From positions 124,001-188,000 of the forward strand of contig NZ_FOOA01000007.1 of assembly GCF_900113065.1 (NCBI RefSeq): DNA of 64,000 bases, given 5' to 3'. Each line of letters opens with the position of its first letter. The stretch's first letter is position 1. This stretch comes from Aureimonas phyllosphaerae (lineage in GTDB: Bacteria; Pseudomonadota; Alphaproteobacteria; Rhizobiales; Rhizobiaceae). The notes under the pieces were generated by a model. It was not told the DNA's origin. It searched no databases and worked only from the letters and a program-made list of their open reading frames with translations. This document shows, in pieces, positions 15,217 through 23,601 of the stretch. Made by a program: the position numbers and the translations under genes.

Positions 15217-18200
15217 CCTCAGGCGGATTTCGCTTTCGAACTGGTACCTGATCGACGCCAAGGACATCGACATCCGCGGCGAGGCGGCGCTGATCGGCCC
15301 GACGGGTGCCGGCAAGACCTCGATCCAGGACGCGATCCAGACCGTCATCACCGGCGCCAGCCAGAACCGGCTGAACCTCAACGCCAGCGCGTCCGGTCGC
15401 TCCTCGCGCTCGGTGCTGGAATACTGCCTCGGCATGACGGGCGATCCGGCCGAGAACGGCCGGCCGTTGCGCCAATCCTGCGAGACGCTTCTCGTCCTGA
15501 CCTTCGCCAACGACCAGACGGGCGAGCCGATCGCCGTCGGCATCGCCATGGCCGCCCGTCAGGGCGACACGCGCGAGGAGATCCTGTCGCGCTTCATCGC
15601 GCCCGGCCATGCCTTCTCGCTGGAGGCCGTCCGGCGCCGCGAGAACGGCGTCGAGACCGTGATGCCCTGGAGCGAGATCGCGGCCGACCTCCGGGCAAGC
15701 TGCCCCGCCTTTGCCGAATACAAGGCGTCGGCCGAGAAGTTCACCGCCGAGATGCTGGTCGCCATGCGCGGGCCGGCCGCCGCGCCCAACGCGCGCCATT
15801 TCCTGCGGGCCTTCTCCAACGCGCTCGCCTTCCGCCCGATCTTCGACCCGACCGTCTTCGTGCGCGACTTCGTGCTGGAGCCCGATCCGCTCGACGTCGA
15901 GCGCGTGCGCGCCTCGATCGCGACGTGGCGCGAGCTGGAAGGCCTGATCGAGGAGGCCGAGGCCAAGCACCGACACGTCTCGCGCATTGCGGGCAAGTTC
16001 GAGACCTGGGGCCGCGAACGCCTTGCGGCCGATCTCGGGCGCTGGCGCGCCAGCGCCTTCCAGGCGCGCCGCACGGGACAGGAATGGCTCGGCATCCGCC
16101 GGTCGCTCACCGAGCGCGAGGCGGAGCTTTCGATCGAGCAGGGCGTGCTGACGACGCGGCGCGAGTGGATCCGCTCGTGGGACGAGGAGATTCGCGACAA
16201 GACCGCCCGGCTGGCCGCCGGTGGCGGCGAGGGGCGGCTGCGCGAGATCGCGGCCGAGACGCGCCTCAACGAACGCGACATCCGCGAGATCGAGCAGGGC
16301 TGGGGCCGGATCGCGACGGCGCTCGGCACGCTCGCCCGCCTCGTGCTCCGCCACGCGGCCGACCTGCCGCCGGGCGCGGTCGAGGCGGGACGCGCGGCCG
16401 CCGAGGCACTGACCCTGGTGCGTGACGGCGACAGCTTCCTCGACCATGCGCGCGGCAAGGGCGACCGGCTGGAGGACCTCGTGGCGGCGGCGCGCCGCGC
16501 GGACGGGTTCGAGGCCGCGCTCGACAAGGCGACCGAGCGGCTCGGGAGCCGAGCCCATGCGCTCGAGGCGGAACTGGAGCGCCTGCGCGGGGCCCTGTCG
16601 CGGCCGAAGGGCGCTGGCGGCACCCTGTCGCGCGAGGCCTCGCGCCTTCTCGCCCAGCTTCAGGCCGCCGGCATTCCCGCCGTGCCGCTGTGCGACGTCG
16701 TCGATGTCGCCGATCCCAGCTGGCAATATGCCGCCGAGGCCCTTCTCGGCCGCGGGCGCGAGGCGCTGATCGTCGAGCCGTCGCTGCTCTCCCAGGCTTT
16801 CGACCTGATGTGGCGCGACCGGAACGCCTTTGCCGGGTGCACGCTGGTCAAGACCTCCGCGACGCGCTCGATCAACGCGCGCGCCCCGGCCGGGAGCATC
16901 CTCGAAGCGCTGACGACCGACGACCCGCATGCGCGCGCCTTCCTCAACGTGCGCATCGGCGCCTTCCGCAAGGCCGAGACCGACGCCGAACTCGACCGGC
17001 TGGAGCGCGGCGTCATGCGCAACGGCAAAACCTCGTCGGGCATGGGCCTCTCGGTCCAGCGCGATCTCGGCGATCTCCTCTTCGGGCGCGGCAACGCAAT
17101 GAGCGACGGCGCCGGGCTCGAGGCGGAACGGGACCGGCTGGAGGTGGAACTCGCCGAGGTGCGCACGCGCCTACGCGAGGCGCGCGAGGGCGCACGGGCG
17201 CTGGGGCCGGTGCTGGTCGCCCTGTCGCCGGAGGCGGGGCCGGCAGAACTGGAGCGCCGGGCGCTCGGCGTGCGCCAGCGCGCCGACGAGCTGGTGCGCG
17301 ACCGCAAGGCGCTGGAAGACGGCGAGGCCGCGACGCTGAAGGCCGAGATCGAGGAGATCCGGGCCGAGCGCGATGCCTATGCGGCCGAACTCGCCGAGGA
17401 GGTGGAGCCCAAGGTCGAGACTCTGCGCCAGACCGTGGCGACGCTCAAGGCGCGCGGCGACATGGCGGCGGAGCGGCACAGGGCGGCGTTCGCGCGTCGG
17501 CGTCGGAACTGGGCCGTGCTCGCGACCGACGCGACGGCCGAACTCCTCGCGCTGGTGCCGGCAGGCGACGGCGCGCCGCGCACGCTGGCCGGCGTCGCCG
17601 CGGCGCTGCGGGCCGAGATCGCCGCCGGCGAGGCCGAACGGCGCGATGCGCCCGCCTGGCTGGCGACCCGGCGCAACGAGGCGGAGGCGGCGACCGAGAG
17701 CGCGGAGGGCACGGCGCGGCGCGAGCAGCTGTCGGCACTGCGCGAGCTCACCGAATACGCGTCCCGCTGGAGTGCGCCGGTGCCGGCCTTCGACGGCGAG
17801 ACGATGGTGGCGGCGCTCGCCTGGGTGCAGTGCGAGGCGGCGCGGCTGGAAACGCACGAGCTGCGCGGCCATCGCGACGCCTGCGTGAAGGCGGCCGCCG
17901 AAATGCGACGCATGATGCGCGAGGACCTCCTGGCGCGCCTGTCGGAGAAGCTGGCGCGGGTCGGCTACCGACTTGCCGGCATCAATCGGCTTCTCAAGCG
18001 CCATCGCTTCACAGGCCAGACCTATGCCTTCTCCTATGCCGTCAACGGGCGGTTCGAAGGGATGCACGATCTGGCGCAGCGCGCCGCCGACGGGCAGCTC
18101 GGCGACGAGGCGTTCGAGACGTCGATGGGCGAGGTCGAGGCGATGATCGAGGGGGCGGAGGACGCGGCGCTGCTCGCCGACTACCGCCAGTACTACACGT

Positions 18201-18652
18201 TCGAGATCGTGATGAGCGATGCCGACGGCAACCGCACCACGCTGTCGTCGCGCGCCATGAAGGGCTCGGGCGGCGAGGCGCAGGTGCCGTTCTACGTCGC
18301 GATCGCCGCGTCCCTGGCGCTCGCCTACTTCCCCGGACACATCGCCGGGCGTCCGGTCGGTATGGGTCTCGCGCTCTTCGACGAAGCCTTCAACAAGCTC
18401 GACGTGCCGAACACGCAGGCGCTCCTGCGCTTCTTTCGCGACATGGGGCTCCAGCTTCTGATCGCGGGCCCGGAGGATAAGCGTGCGACCTTCACCGAGG
18501 TCCTCGACACGATCATCCTCGTCAACAAGTCGCTCGACGGACGCGCGGTCTATATCGACACCGAATATCCCGGAGAGACGGCCAAGCAGGCGCTCGCGCG
18601 CCTCAACCCCGACCACCGCGGGGTGGAAGGCTTCCGTTCGGCCGCCGAGTAG
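15209..18652 (+). CDS. jetC: JetC/MksB-type SMC-like ATPase
   Basis: A 1147-residue SMC/SbcC-like ATPase. The N-terminal head has Walker A GPTGAGKTS at residues 30-38. Two long, Glu/Arg/Ala-rich coiled-coil arms flank a hinge region around residues 480-600 (segments AAGIPAVPLCDVV and QYAAEALLGRGREALIVEP). The C-terminal head has the signature KGSGGEAQ at about 1018-1025 and Walker B LALFDEAFNKLD with Asp1058-Glu1059. The ATPase should therefore be active. In Wadjet it drives loop extrusion on circular DNA, and in MksBEF it condenses chromosomes. There is no JetD, so I cannot say which. A strong hairpin follows the stop. Confidence 0.88.
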   Translation: MYSLRRISLSNWYLIDAKDIDIRGEAALIGPTGAGKTSIQDAIQTVITGASQNRLNLNASASGRSSRSVLEYCLGMTGDPAENGRPLRQSCETLLVLTFANDQTGEPIAVGIAMAARQGDTREEILSRFIAPGHAFSLEAVRRRENGVETVMPWSEIAADLRASCPAFAEYKASAEKFTAEMLVAMRGPAAAPNARHFLRAFSNALAFRPIFDPTVFVRDFVLEPDPLDVERVRASIATWRELEGLIEEAEAKHRHVSRIAGKFETWGRERLAADLGRWRASAFQARRTGQEWLGIRRSLTEREAELSIEQGVLTTRREWIRSWDEEIRDKTARLAAGGGEGRLREIAAETRLNERDIREIEQGWGRIATALGTLARLVLRHAADLPPGAVEAGRAAAEALTLVRDGDSFLDHARGKGDRLEDLVAAARRADGFEAALDKATERLGSRAHALEAELERLRGALSRPKGAGGTLSREASRLLAQLQAAGIPAVPLCDVVDVADPSWQYAAEALLGRGREALIVEPSLLSQAFDLMWRDRNAFAGCTLVKTSATRSINARAPAGSILEALTTDDPHARAFLNVRIGAFRKAETDAELDRLERGVMRNGKTSSGMGLSVQRDLGDLLFGRGNAMSDGAGLEAERDRLEVELAEVRTRLREAREGARALGPVLVALSPEAGPAELERRALGVRQRADELVRDRKALEDGEAATLKAEIEEIRAERDAYAAELAEEVEPKVETLRQTVATLKARGDMAAERHRAAFARRRRNWAVLATDATAELLALVPAGDGAPRTLAGVAAALRAEIAAGEAERRDAPAWLATRRNEAEAATESAEGTARREQLSALRELTEYASRWSAPVPAFDGETMVAALAWVQCEAARLETHELRGHRDACVKAAAEMRRMMREDLLARLSEKLARVGYRLAGINRLLKRHRFTGQTYAFSYAVNGRFEGMHDLAQRAADGQLGDEAFETSMGEVEAMIEGAEDAALLADYRQYYTFEIVMSDADGNRTTLSSRAMKGSGGEAQVPFYVAIAASLALAYFPGHIAGRPVGMGLALFDEAFNKLDVPNTQALLRFFRDMGLQLLIAGPEDKRATFTEVLDTIILVNKSLDGRAVYIDTEYPGETAKQALARLNPDHRGVEGFRSAAE

Positions 18653-18669
18653 CGGGCGCTAACGAGAAA

Positions 18670-18699
18670 CGCCCGCGTGCCGATCTCGGCACGCGGGCG
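18670..18699. terminator. Bidirectional terminator between jetC and the CsbD-like gene
   Basis: A 13-base perfect stem (18670-18682 with 18687-18699) with a four-base loop. On the minus strand it is followed by GTTTCTC, a short T-rich tail. It sits between convergent genes and can end both transcripts. Confidence 0.7.
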
Positions 18700-18725
18700 A
18701 TATCAGAACCGGTCAGTCCGCCTGA

Positions 18726-19067
18726 TCAGTCGCGGTCGCGGGCCAGAAGGCCGAGCACGAAGCCGACGGCACCGGCCGCCAGCAGCGACGAGAGCGGATG
18801 CTCGTGGATCGTCCGGCGGACCACACGCGTGCCTTCCTCGGCATAGGTGCCAGCGTTCTCGTAGAGGTCGGTCGCGTACTTCTGCGCGTCATGGGTCGCC
18901 TCGCGCACGGCATCCTTGCCCTGGCCGAGGAGGTTCTGCGCGGCGCCTTCAGCCTGGCGGCGACGGCCCTCGGCCGAGTCCTTCTCGGAACCGAACGCGT
19001 CGCCCAGAGCGCCCTGCACCTTGCCGCCAAACTCCTTGGCGGCGCCCTCGAGACGGTTGTTGTCCAT
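18726..19067 (-). CDS. CsbD-like/DUF883 fusion stress protein
   Basis: A 113-residue protein with two parts. Residues 1-60 have the CsbD pattern (NRLEGAAKEFGGKVQGALGDAFG followed by a charged helix). Residues 85-113 carry the DUF883/ElaB-type membrane anchor (IHEHPLSSLLAAGAVGFVLGLLARDRD) with a glycine-zipper helix. DUF883 relatives such as ElaB bind ribosomes at the inner membrane in stationary phase; CsbD proteins respond to general stress. The combination is frequent in Rhizobiales and suggests a membrane-associated stress protein. The ATG at 19067 follows AAGGAG ten bases upstream. A possible extracytoplasmic-sigma-type element (CGAAC) lies upstream, but I could not find a matching -10. 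Confidence 0.85.
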   Translation of the reverse strand: MDNNRLEGAAKEFGGKVQGALGDAFGSEKDSAEGRRRQAEGAAQNLLGQGKDAVREATHDAQKYATDLYENAGTYAEEGTRVVRRTIHEHPLSSLLAAGAVGFVLGLLARDRD

Positions 19068-19166
19068 GAGTTCGAAACTCCTTGATAGGCGAGCGGTTGA
19101 TCCGCTGTCGGAGCCTATAAGTCGTTAGGCGGCGATTGGTTCGATCTGTCGCACCTTAAATTCTCG

Positions 19167-21215
19167 TTATCGGACCACCGTCATCGCGGCGCTGCGGCAG
19201 GGATGGCGAAGAAGATCGAGAAGTTCGTCGTCGCAGTGGAGGAACGACAGGGAGACGCCGGCCATGTCGAGCGAGGTGTAGTAGGGACCGACCCAGGCGC
19301 CGACCACCTCGACGCGCCGCGCCGCCAGCCGCTGCGCCACGCGGCGGTGGACGACGTAGAGCTCCATCGCGGGCGTTCCGCCGAGCGAGTTGACGAGAAC
19401 CGCGATGCGGGCTCCGGCCTCGAGACGCATCTCGGCGAAGAGGCGGTCGACGAGGAGATCGGCCACCGCGTCGGCGCTGGCCAAGGGTTCGCGTGCGACG
19501 CCAGGCTCGCCGTGGACGCCGACGCCGATCTCCATGTCCGCCGGCCCGAGCGAAAAGCTCGGCCGGCGCGTTTCGGGCATGGTGCCGGGTTCGAGCGCGA
19601 CGCCCATCGAGAAGGTGCGCGCCGCGGCCCGGCGCGTCACCGCCTCGCAGGCGTCGAGCGGCATCATTCGATCGGCCGCCGCGCCCGCGATCTTGAAGAC
19701 GAAGACGTTGCCGGCGACCCCGCGTCGCGAGCCAACCGCCTCCGCCGGCGCCGAGGCGATGTCGTCGATCGTCACGACCGAGCGCGTCTCGATGCCGTCC
19801 GACGCCAGTTCCTCGGCGGCCATCTCGAAGTTCATCACGTCGCCGGAGAAGTTGCCGAAGACGTAGAGGACGCCGGCACCTCCGTTGATCGCGCGGGTGC
19901 CCGCGAGGATGGGGCCGGGCGGCGGGGCGGCAAAAAGGTTGCCGACCACCGCCGCGTCCGCGAGCCCCGGCCCGACATAGCCCCAGAAGGCCGGCTCGTG
20001 GCCCGAGCCGCCGCCGATCACGACGCCGACCTTGCCGGGACGCGGCCCGTGGACGGCGCGGACGGCGCGCGGCGTGCCCGGCACCAGCGCGATTGTGTCG
20101 CCGTGGGCGGCGAGGGCGCCCTCCAGCGCCTCGTCGACCGCCGCGCGGGGATCGTTGAGGAGCTTCTTGGTGTGGGTTCGGCCGATCGGCGCCGAGGTCG
20201 GCGGCGACGGCGCGGCGCGGCGCGGCGGCTCGCTCCAGCCGTCCGCCGTCAGGATGCCCCAGCCGGTCTGCGTGTCGGTCACGAGGACGCTGACGAAGCC
20301 GCCGCGCAGCGCGCCGAGAATGGCCGGCACCTTGTCGGACCCGCCGGCCACGGCGATGCGCTGCGGCACGGCGCGAAGGGCCGCAAGGTCGATCCCGATC
20401 GTGCGGCCGTCGAGCGGTCCGGGTACGCGCTCGCCTGAAGCCGAGATGAAGCGCCCCGCGATCGAGCCGATCGCCACCTGCTCGTAGTCGTGGCGCTCCG
20501 GCCCGTCGAGAAAGCCGCTCGTGTGGATCGTGCTTTCGGGCCGCAACGAGGAGATGCCGAAGAGGATGCGGTTCGCCTCGGACAGGACCGCCATCTGCTC
20601 GGCGAGGACGGGCTCGGCGAAGAGCATGTCGCGCATCGCGGCGCTGGAGACGATCGCGGGCGCCGACAGCGGGATGCAGCGACCGCCGAGCGCTTCGGCG
20701 AGGCGCGAGGCGCAGGCTTCCGGCGTCCAGGGGATCTTGGCCGTGGTGCCGCCCGTCGCCTGCACGACGCGGACGTCGCCGAGCGGCGCGACCCGCAGCG
20801 CCTCGACCAGCGCAAGGATGGTCCGGCCCCAGGTCACGGCGAGCGTGTCGCCGGGCCGTGCGTAGCGGGCGAGGGCCTGCGCGCCGGCCGCGCCGAGCCG
20901 CGCGTTCAGCGAGCGTTCGCCGCCGTTCGTCGGCACGACGAGGCAGTCCTCGAGGTCGAAACGCTTGCGCAGCGCCTCAGCGAGCGAGAGCGCCCGGAAC
21001 TGGCGTGGCTCGATCTCGATCGTCACGAGGCCGCGCGCGCGGGCCTCCGCGAGATAGGTGTTCACCGAGGCCCGCGAGACGCCCATCTCGGCGGCGATGT
21101 CGCCCTGCGTCATGCCCTCCTCGTGGTAGAGCCATGACGCCCACAGCAGCGCGTCGTCGCCGAAACGGAGCGGGATCGCCGTCTCGCCGGCCGCGCGGGG
21201 GGAGGGGCGCGCCAT
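19167..21215 (-). CDS. SorC-family sugar-binding regulator fused to dihydroxyacetone kinase subunit DhaK
   Basis: A 682-residue fusion. Residues 15-60 are a helix-turn-helix (GMTQGDIAAEMGVSRASVNTYLAEARARGL), and 65-330 are a SorC sugar-phosphate-binding domain (GDTLAVTWGRT, VVQATGG, VAGGSDKVPAILGAL). Residues 345-680 are a full DhaK domain with GGGSGHEPAFWGY, the Asp-bearing GNFSGDVMNFEM and the covalent-histidine motif GVGVHGEPGV. All three active-site elements are kept, so the kinase part is probably functional with the adjacent DhaL (start-stop ATGA overlap). The protein may therefore both phosphorylate a short-chain ketose and sense it. This domain combination is already catalogued in Rhizobiales. 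It likely represses or activates the divergent ABC operon at 22065. Confidence 0.93.
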   Translation of the reverse strand: MARPSPRAAGETAIPLRFGDDALLWASWLYHEEGMTQGDIAAEMGVSRASVNTYLAEARARGLVTIEIEPRQFRALSLAEALRKRFDLEDCLVVPTNGGERSLNARLGAAGAQALARYARPGDTLAVTWGRTILALVEALRVAPLGDVRVVQATGGTTAKIPWTPEACASRLAEALGGRCIPLSAPAIVSSAAMRDMLFAEPVLAEQMAVLSEANRILFGISSLRPESTIHTSGFLDGPERHDYEQVAIGSIAGRFISASGERVPGPLDGRTIGIDLAALRAVPQRIAVAGGSDKVPAILGALRGGFVSVLVTDTQTGWGILTADGWSEPPRRAAPSPPTSAPIGRTHTKKLLNDPRAAVDEALEGALAAHGDTIALVPGTPRAVRAVHGPRPGKVGVVIGGGSGHEPAFWGYVGPGLADAAVVGNLFAAPPPGPILAGTRAINGGAGVLYVFGNFSGDVMNFEMAAEELASDGIETRSVVTIDDIASAPAEAVGSRRGVAGNVFVFKIAGAAADRMMPLDACEAVTRRAAARTFSMGVALEPGTMPETRRPSFSLGPADMEIGVGVHGEPGVAREPLASADAVADLLVDRLFAEMRLEAGARIAVLVNSLGGTPAMELYVVHRRVAQRLAARRVEVVGAWVGPYYTSLDMAGVSLSFLHCDDELLDLLRHPCRSAAMTVVR

Positions 21216-21883
21216 CAGCCGCGCCCGCCGCGTGCGGCGCGGATCGCCTCGAAGGCCTCGCGCAGCGCATCGATCACGATCGCGGCCGAGGCGGCGCCGG
21301 GATCGACATGCCCGAGGCTGCGGGTCCCGAGCCGCGCCGCGCGGCCCTTCGACGCGACCATGGTCCGGGTCGCGTCGCGGCCCTCGGCGGCGGCTCGCGC
21401 CGCCAGGCCGAGCGCGGCCCCGACATCCGCGTCGGATGCTTCGGCCGCCGCGATCGCCCGTAGCGCGGGCCCGAACGCGTCCATCATCGTCTTGTCGCCC
21501 GGCACCGCCTTGCCGCGACGCGCGATCCCGTCGCCAAGGCCCGCAACGAGCGTCAGGAGGTCGCCGTCCGACAGTTCCGCGCGTCCCGCGAGCCGCCGTC
21601 CGGCTTCCTGGAAGCCGCTGGCGTAGAGCGGCCCCGCCGTTGCGCCGACAGCGTCGAGGAAGGAGCGGGCGGCGATCGGCAGGAGGTCGGCCGCGCCGGC
21701 GCCGGCATGGGCCGCGTCCTGCGCATCACGGACGACGGCCGCAAACCCTTCCGACATGGTGCGGCCGTGATCGGCATCGCCGATCGCGCCGTCGAGGTCT
21801 GCCAGATGCTCGCGTGCCTCGTCGATCCGGCGCGCCACCGTGCGCAGGATCTCGACCAGCTGTTCGGCTGTGATTCGTGTCAT
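21215..21883 (-). CDS. dhaL: Dihydroxyacetone kinase subunit DhaL (partner of the SorC-DhaK fusion)
   Basis: A 222-residue ADP/ATP-binding subunit of DAK-type kinases. The Mg-nucleotide ligands appear in DLDGAIGDADHG, and the phosphate-binding helix cap in GATAGPLYASGF. GDKTMMDAFGPAL, followed by GRDATRTMVASKGRAARLG and HVDPGAAS, completes the family pattern. ATG at 21883 is the start; an upstream extension would run into the regulatory region. Its stop overlaps the start of the SorC-DhaK gene, so the pair is coupled and transcribed leftward, away from the ABC operon. DhaL proteins use either ATP directly or DhaM; no DhaM is present here, which favours ATP-dependent kinase. Confidence 0.92.
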   Translation of the reverse strand: MTRITAEQLVEILRTVARRIDEAREHLADLDGAIGDADHGRTMSEGFAAVVRDAQDAAHAGAGAADLLPIAARSFLDAVGATAGPLYASGFQEAGRRLAGRAELSDGDLLTLVAGLGDGIARRGKAVPGDKTMMDAFGPALRAIAAAEASDADVGAALGLAARAAAEGRDATRTMVASKGRAARLGTRSLGHVDPGAASAAIVIDALREAFEAIRAARGGRG

Positions 21884-21964
21884 GGCCCAAGTGTCGGAGC
21901 GCACGGCCGATCGCGCAAGCGTCGGCCCGCCGGCAGCCGATCGGCACGGCTTGGCGATGCGGTG

Positions 21965-21997
21965 TTGACATTTGTCGGAAACAATCTGACTAATGTC
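21965..21997 (+). promoter_or_regulatory. Promoter with two GACnnnTGTC repeats 21 bases apart (SorC operator candidate)
   Basis: TTGACA at 21965-21970 is a consensus -35. Eighteen bases downstream, ACTAAT at 21989-21994 is a reasonable -10. GACATTTGTC (21967-21976) and GACTAATGTC (21988-21997) share GACnnnTGTC and start exactly 21 bases apart, two helical turns, on the -35 and -10 themselves. The repeat most plausibly binds the SorC-DhaK regulator encoded divergently. Confidence 0.6.
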
Positions 21998-22064
21998 GAA
22001 ACGAGGCGTCGAAGGGAGAGTCGACGTCGGAAGCGCCGCAAAGGCGTTTCGGGAGGACGTCGGA

Positions 22065-23546
22065 ATGTCGGAACCGCTTCTGAAGGTGGAAGGGCTGCGC
22101 AAGTCCTTCGGCGGCGTCGCCGCGCTGCGCGACGGCCGCTTCGAGCTCGAGGTCGGCTCCGTGCATGCGCTGTGCGGCGGCAACGGGGCTGGCAAGTCCA
22201 CCTTCCTCACCATCGTCATGGGCATCCAGAAGCGCGACGGCGGCACGATCTGGCGCAACGGCCAGCCGGTGGACTTCTCCAGTCCCGCCGATGCGCTGAA
22301 GGCCGGCACCGCCATCATCGAGCAGGAGCTGAGCCCGGTTCCGCACATGAGCGTCGCCGAGAACATCTATCTCGGGCGCGAGCCGTCCGGCCGCTTCGGC
22401 GGCATCGACTTCCGCACCATGAACGCCCGCGCGCAGGCGCTGCTCGACGAGCTCGGCTTCGCCATCGACGCGCGCCAGGCGATGGCGACGCTCTCGGTCG
22501 CGCAGATGCAGCTCGTCGAGATCGCCAAGGCGCTCAGCCACGACGCCGAAGTGATCTTCATGGACGAGCCGACCTCGGCCATCGGCGAGCGCGAGGCGCA
22601 GCACCTCTTCGCCGCGATCGAGCGCCTGAAGGCTCAAGGGCGCGGCATCGTCTACGTCTCGCATCGCCTGTCGGAGATCTTCCAGATCGCCGACAGCTAC
22701 ACTGTCTTTCGCGACGGCGCCTTTGTCTCGAGCGGCAAGCTCGCCGAGATCGACCGCCCCGGCCTGATCGGCATGATCGTCGGGCGTGAGCTCGGCGAGG
22801 AATATATCAAGACGAACACGCCGTCGGAGACGGTCGGCCTGCGGGTCGAGGGGCTGGCGAGCCCCGGCCGGATCGAGGACATCTCGTTCGACGTGCGCAA
22901 GGGCGAGATCTTCGGCATCTACGGGCTGATGGGCTCGGGCCGCACCGAGATCTTCGATGCGCTGTTCGGCCTCGACCCGAAGGCCGAAGGGCGCGTTGCC
23001 GTGGACGGCCGCGAGATCGCGGTCCGCAAGCCGGCCGATGCGATGGCGGAAGGGCTGGCGCTCGTCACCGAGGACCGAAAGCAGACCGGCCTCAACCTCC
23101 ACGATTCGGTTCGCGGCAACATCGCGCTGGCGAGCCTGCCCGAGATGAGCCCGGCCTTCTCCATGCGCGGCCGGGACGAGGCGGCCGCCGCCCACGAGAT
23201 GATCGCGCGCTTCGGCATCAAGGCGGCGCGCGACACGATGCCGGTGTCCGGCCTGTCGGGCGGGAACCAGCAGAAGGTCGTGCTCGGCAAGTGGTTCCTG
23301 CGGAACCCCCGGGTGCTGCTCCTCGACGAGCCGACCCGCGGCGTCGATGTCGGCGCCAAGCGCGAGATCTACCGCATCATCTGCGAGTTCGCCGCCGCCG
23401 GCGGCACGGTCGCGATGATCTCGTCGGAGATCGACGAGGTCCTCGGGCTGTCGGACCGCGTGATGGTGATGCGGGGCGGGCGCTCGGCCGGCATCCTCGA
23501 CCGCAGCGAGGCCAGCGCGCAATCGCTCGTCCATCTTTCGACCTGA
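22065..23546 (+). CDS. Sugar ABC transporter ATP-binding protein (RbsA/MglA type)
   Basis: A 493-residue double-NBD ATPase. NBD1: P-loop GGNGAGKST (with Gly in place of the usual Glu), Q-loop EQELSPVPHMSV, signature LSVAQMQL and Walker B VIFMDEPTSAIG. NBD2: degenerate P-loop GLMGSGRTEIF, TEDRKQTGL, signature LSGGNQQK and Walker B LLLDEPTRGVD. ATG at 22065 follows GGGAGGA at ideal spacing; the in-frame ATG at 21993 overlaps the promoter and was rejected. It leads an operon of importer, dehydrogenase and kinase genes, so the imported sugar or polyol is presumably the substrate of the downstream enzymes. Confidence 0.93.
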   Translation: MSEPLLKVEGLRKSFGGVAALRDGRFELEVGSVHALCGGNGAGKSTFLTIVMGIQKRDGGTIWRNGQPVDFSSPADALKAGTAIIEQELSPVPHMSVAENIYLGREPSGRFGGIDFRTMNARAQALLDELGFAIDARQAMATLSVAQMQLVEIAKALSHDAEVIFMDEPTSAIGEREAQHLFAAIERLKAQGRGIVYVSHRLSEIFQIADSYTVFRDGAFVSSGKLAEIDRPGLIGMIVGRELGEEYIKTNTPSETVGLRVEGLASPGRIEDISFDVRKGEIFGIYGLMGSGRTEIFDALFGLDPKAEGRVAVDGREIAVRKPADAMAEGLALVTEDRKQTGLNLHDSVRGNIALASLPEMSPAFSMRGRDEAAAAHEMIARFGIKAARDTMPVSGLSGGNQQKVVLGKWFLRNPRVLLLDEPTRGVDVGAKREIYRIICEFAAAGGTVAMISSEIDEVLGLSDRVMVMRGGRSAGILDRSEASAQSLVHLST

Positions 23547-23601
23547 ACCGGGCTTCCCGCAGCCCGCGCCCGCGCAAGACCCTTTGGGGGGAGACGATCC
23601 C

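Noticed and set aside
14738-16930. Minus-strand frame of 730 codons opposite jetB/jetC
   Set aside because: Low-complexity Arg/Ala composition, no motifs, and it spans two clearly coding genes.
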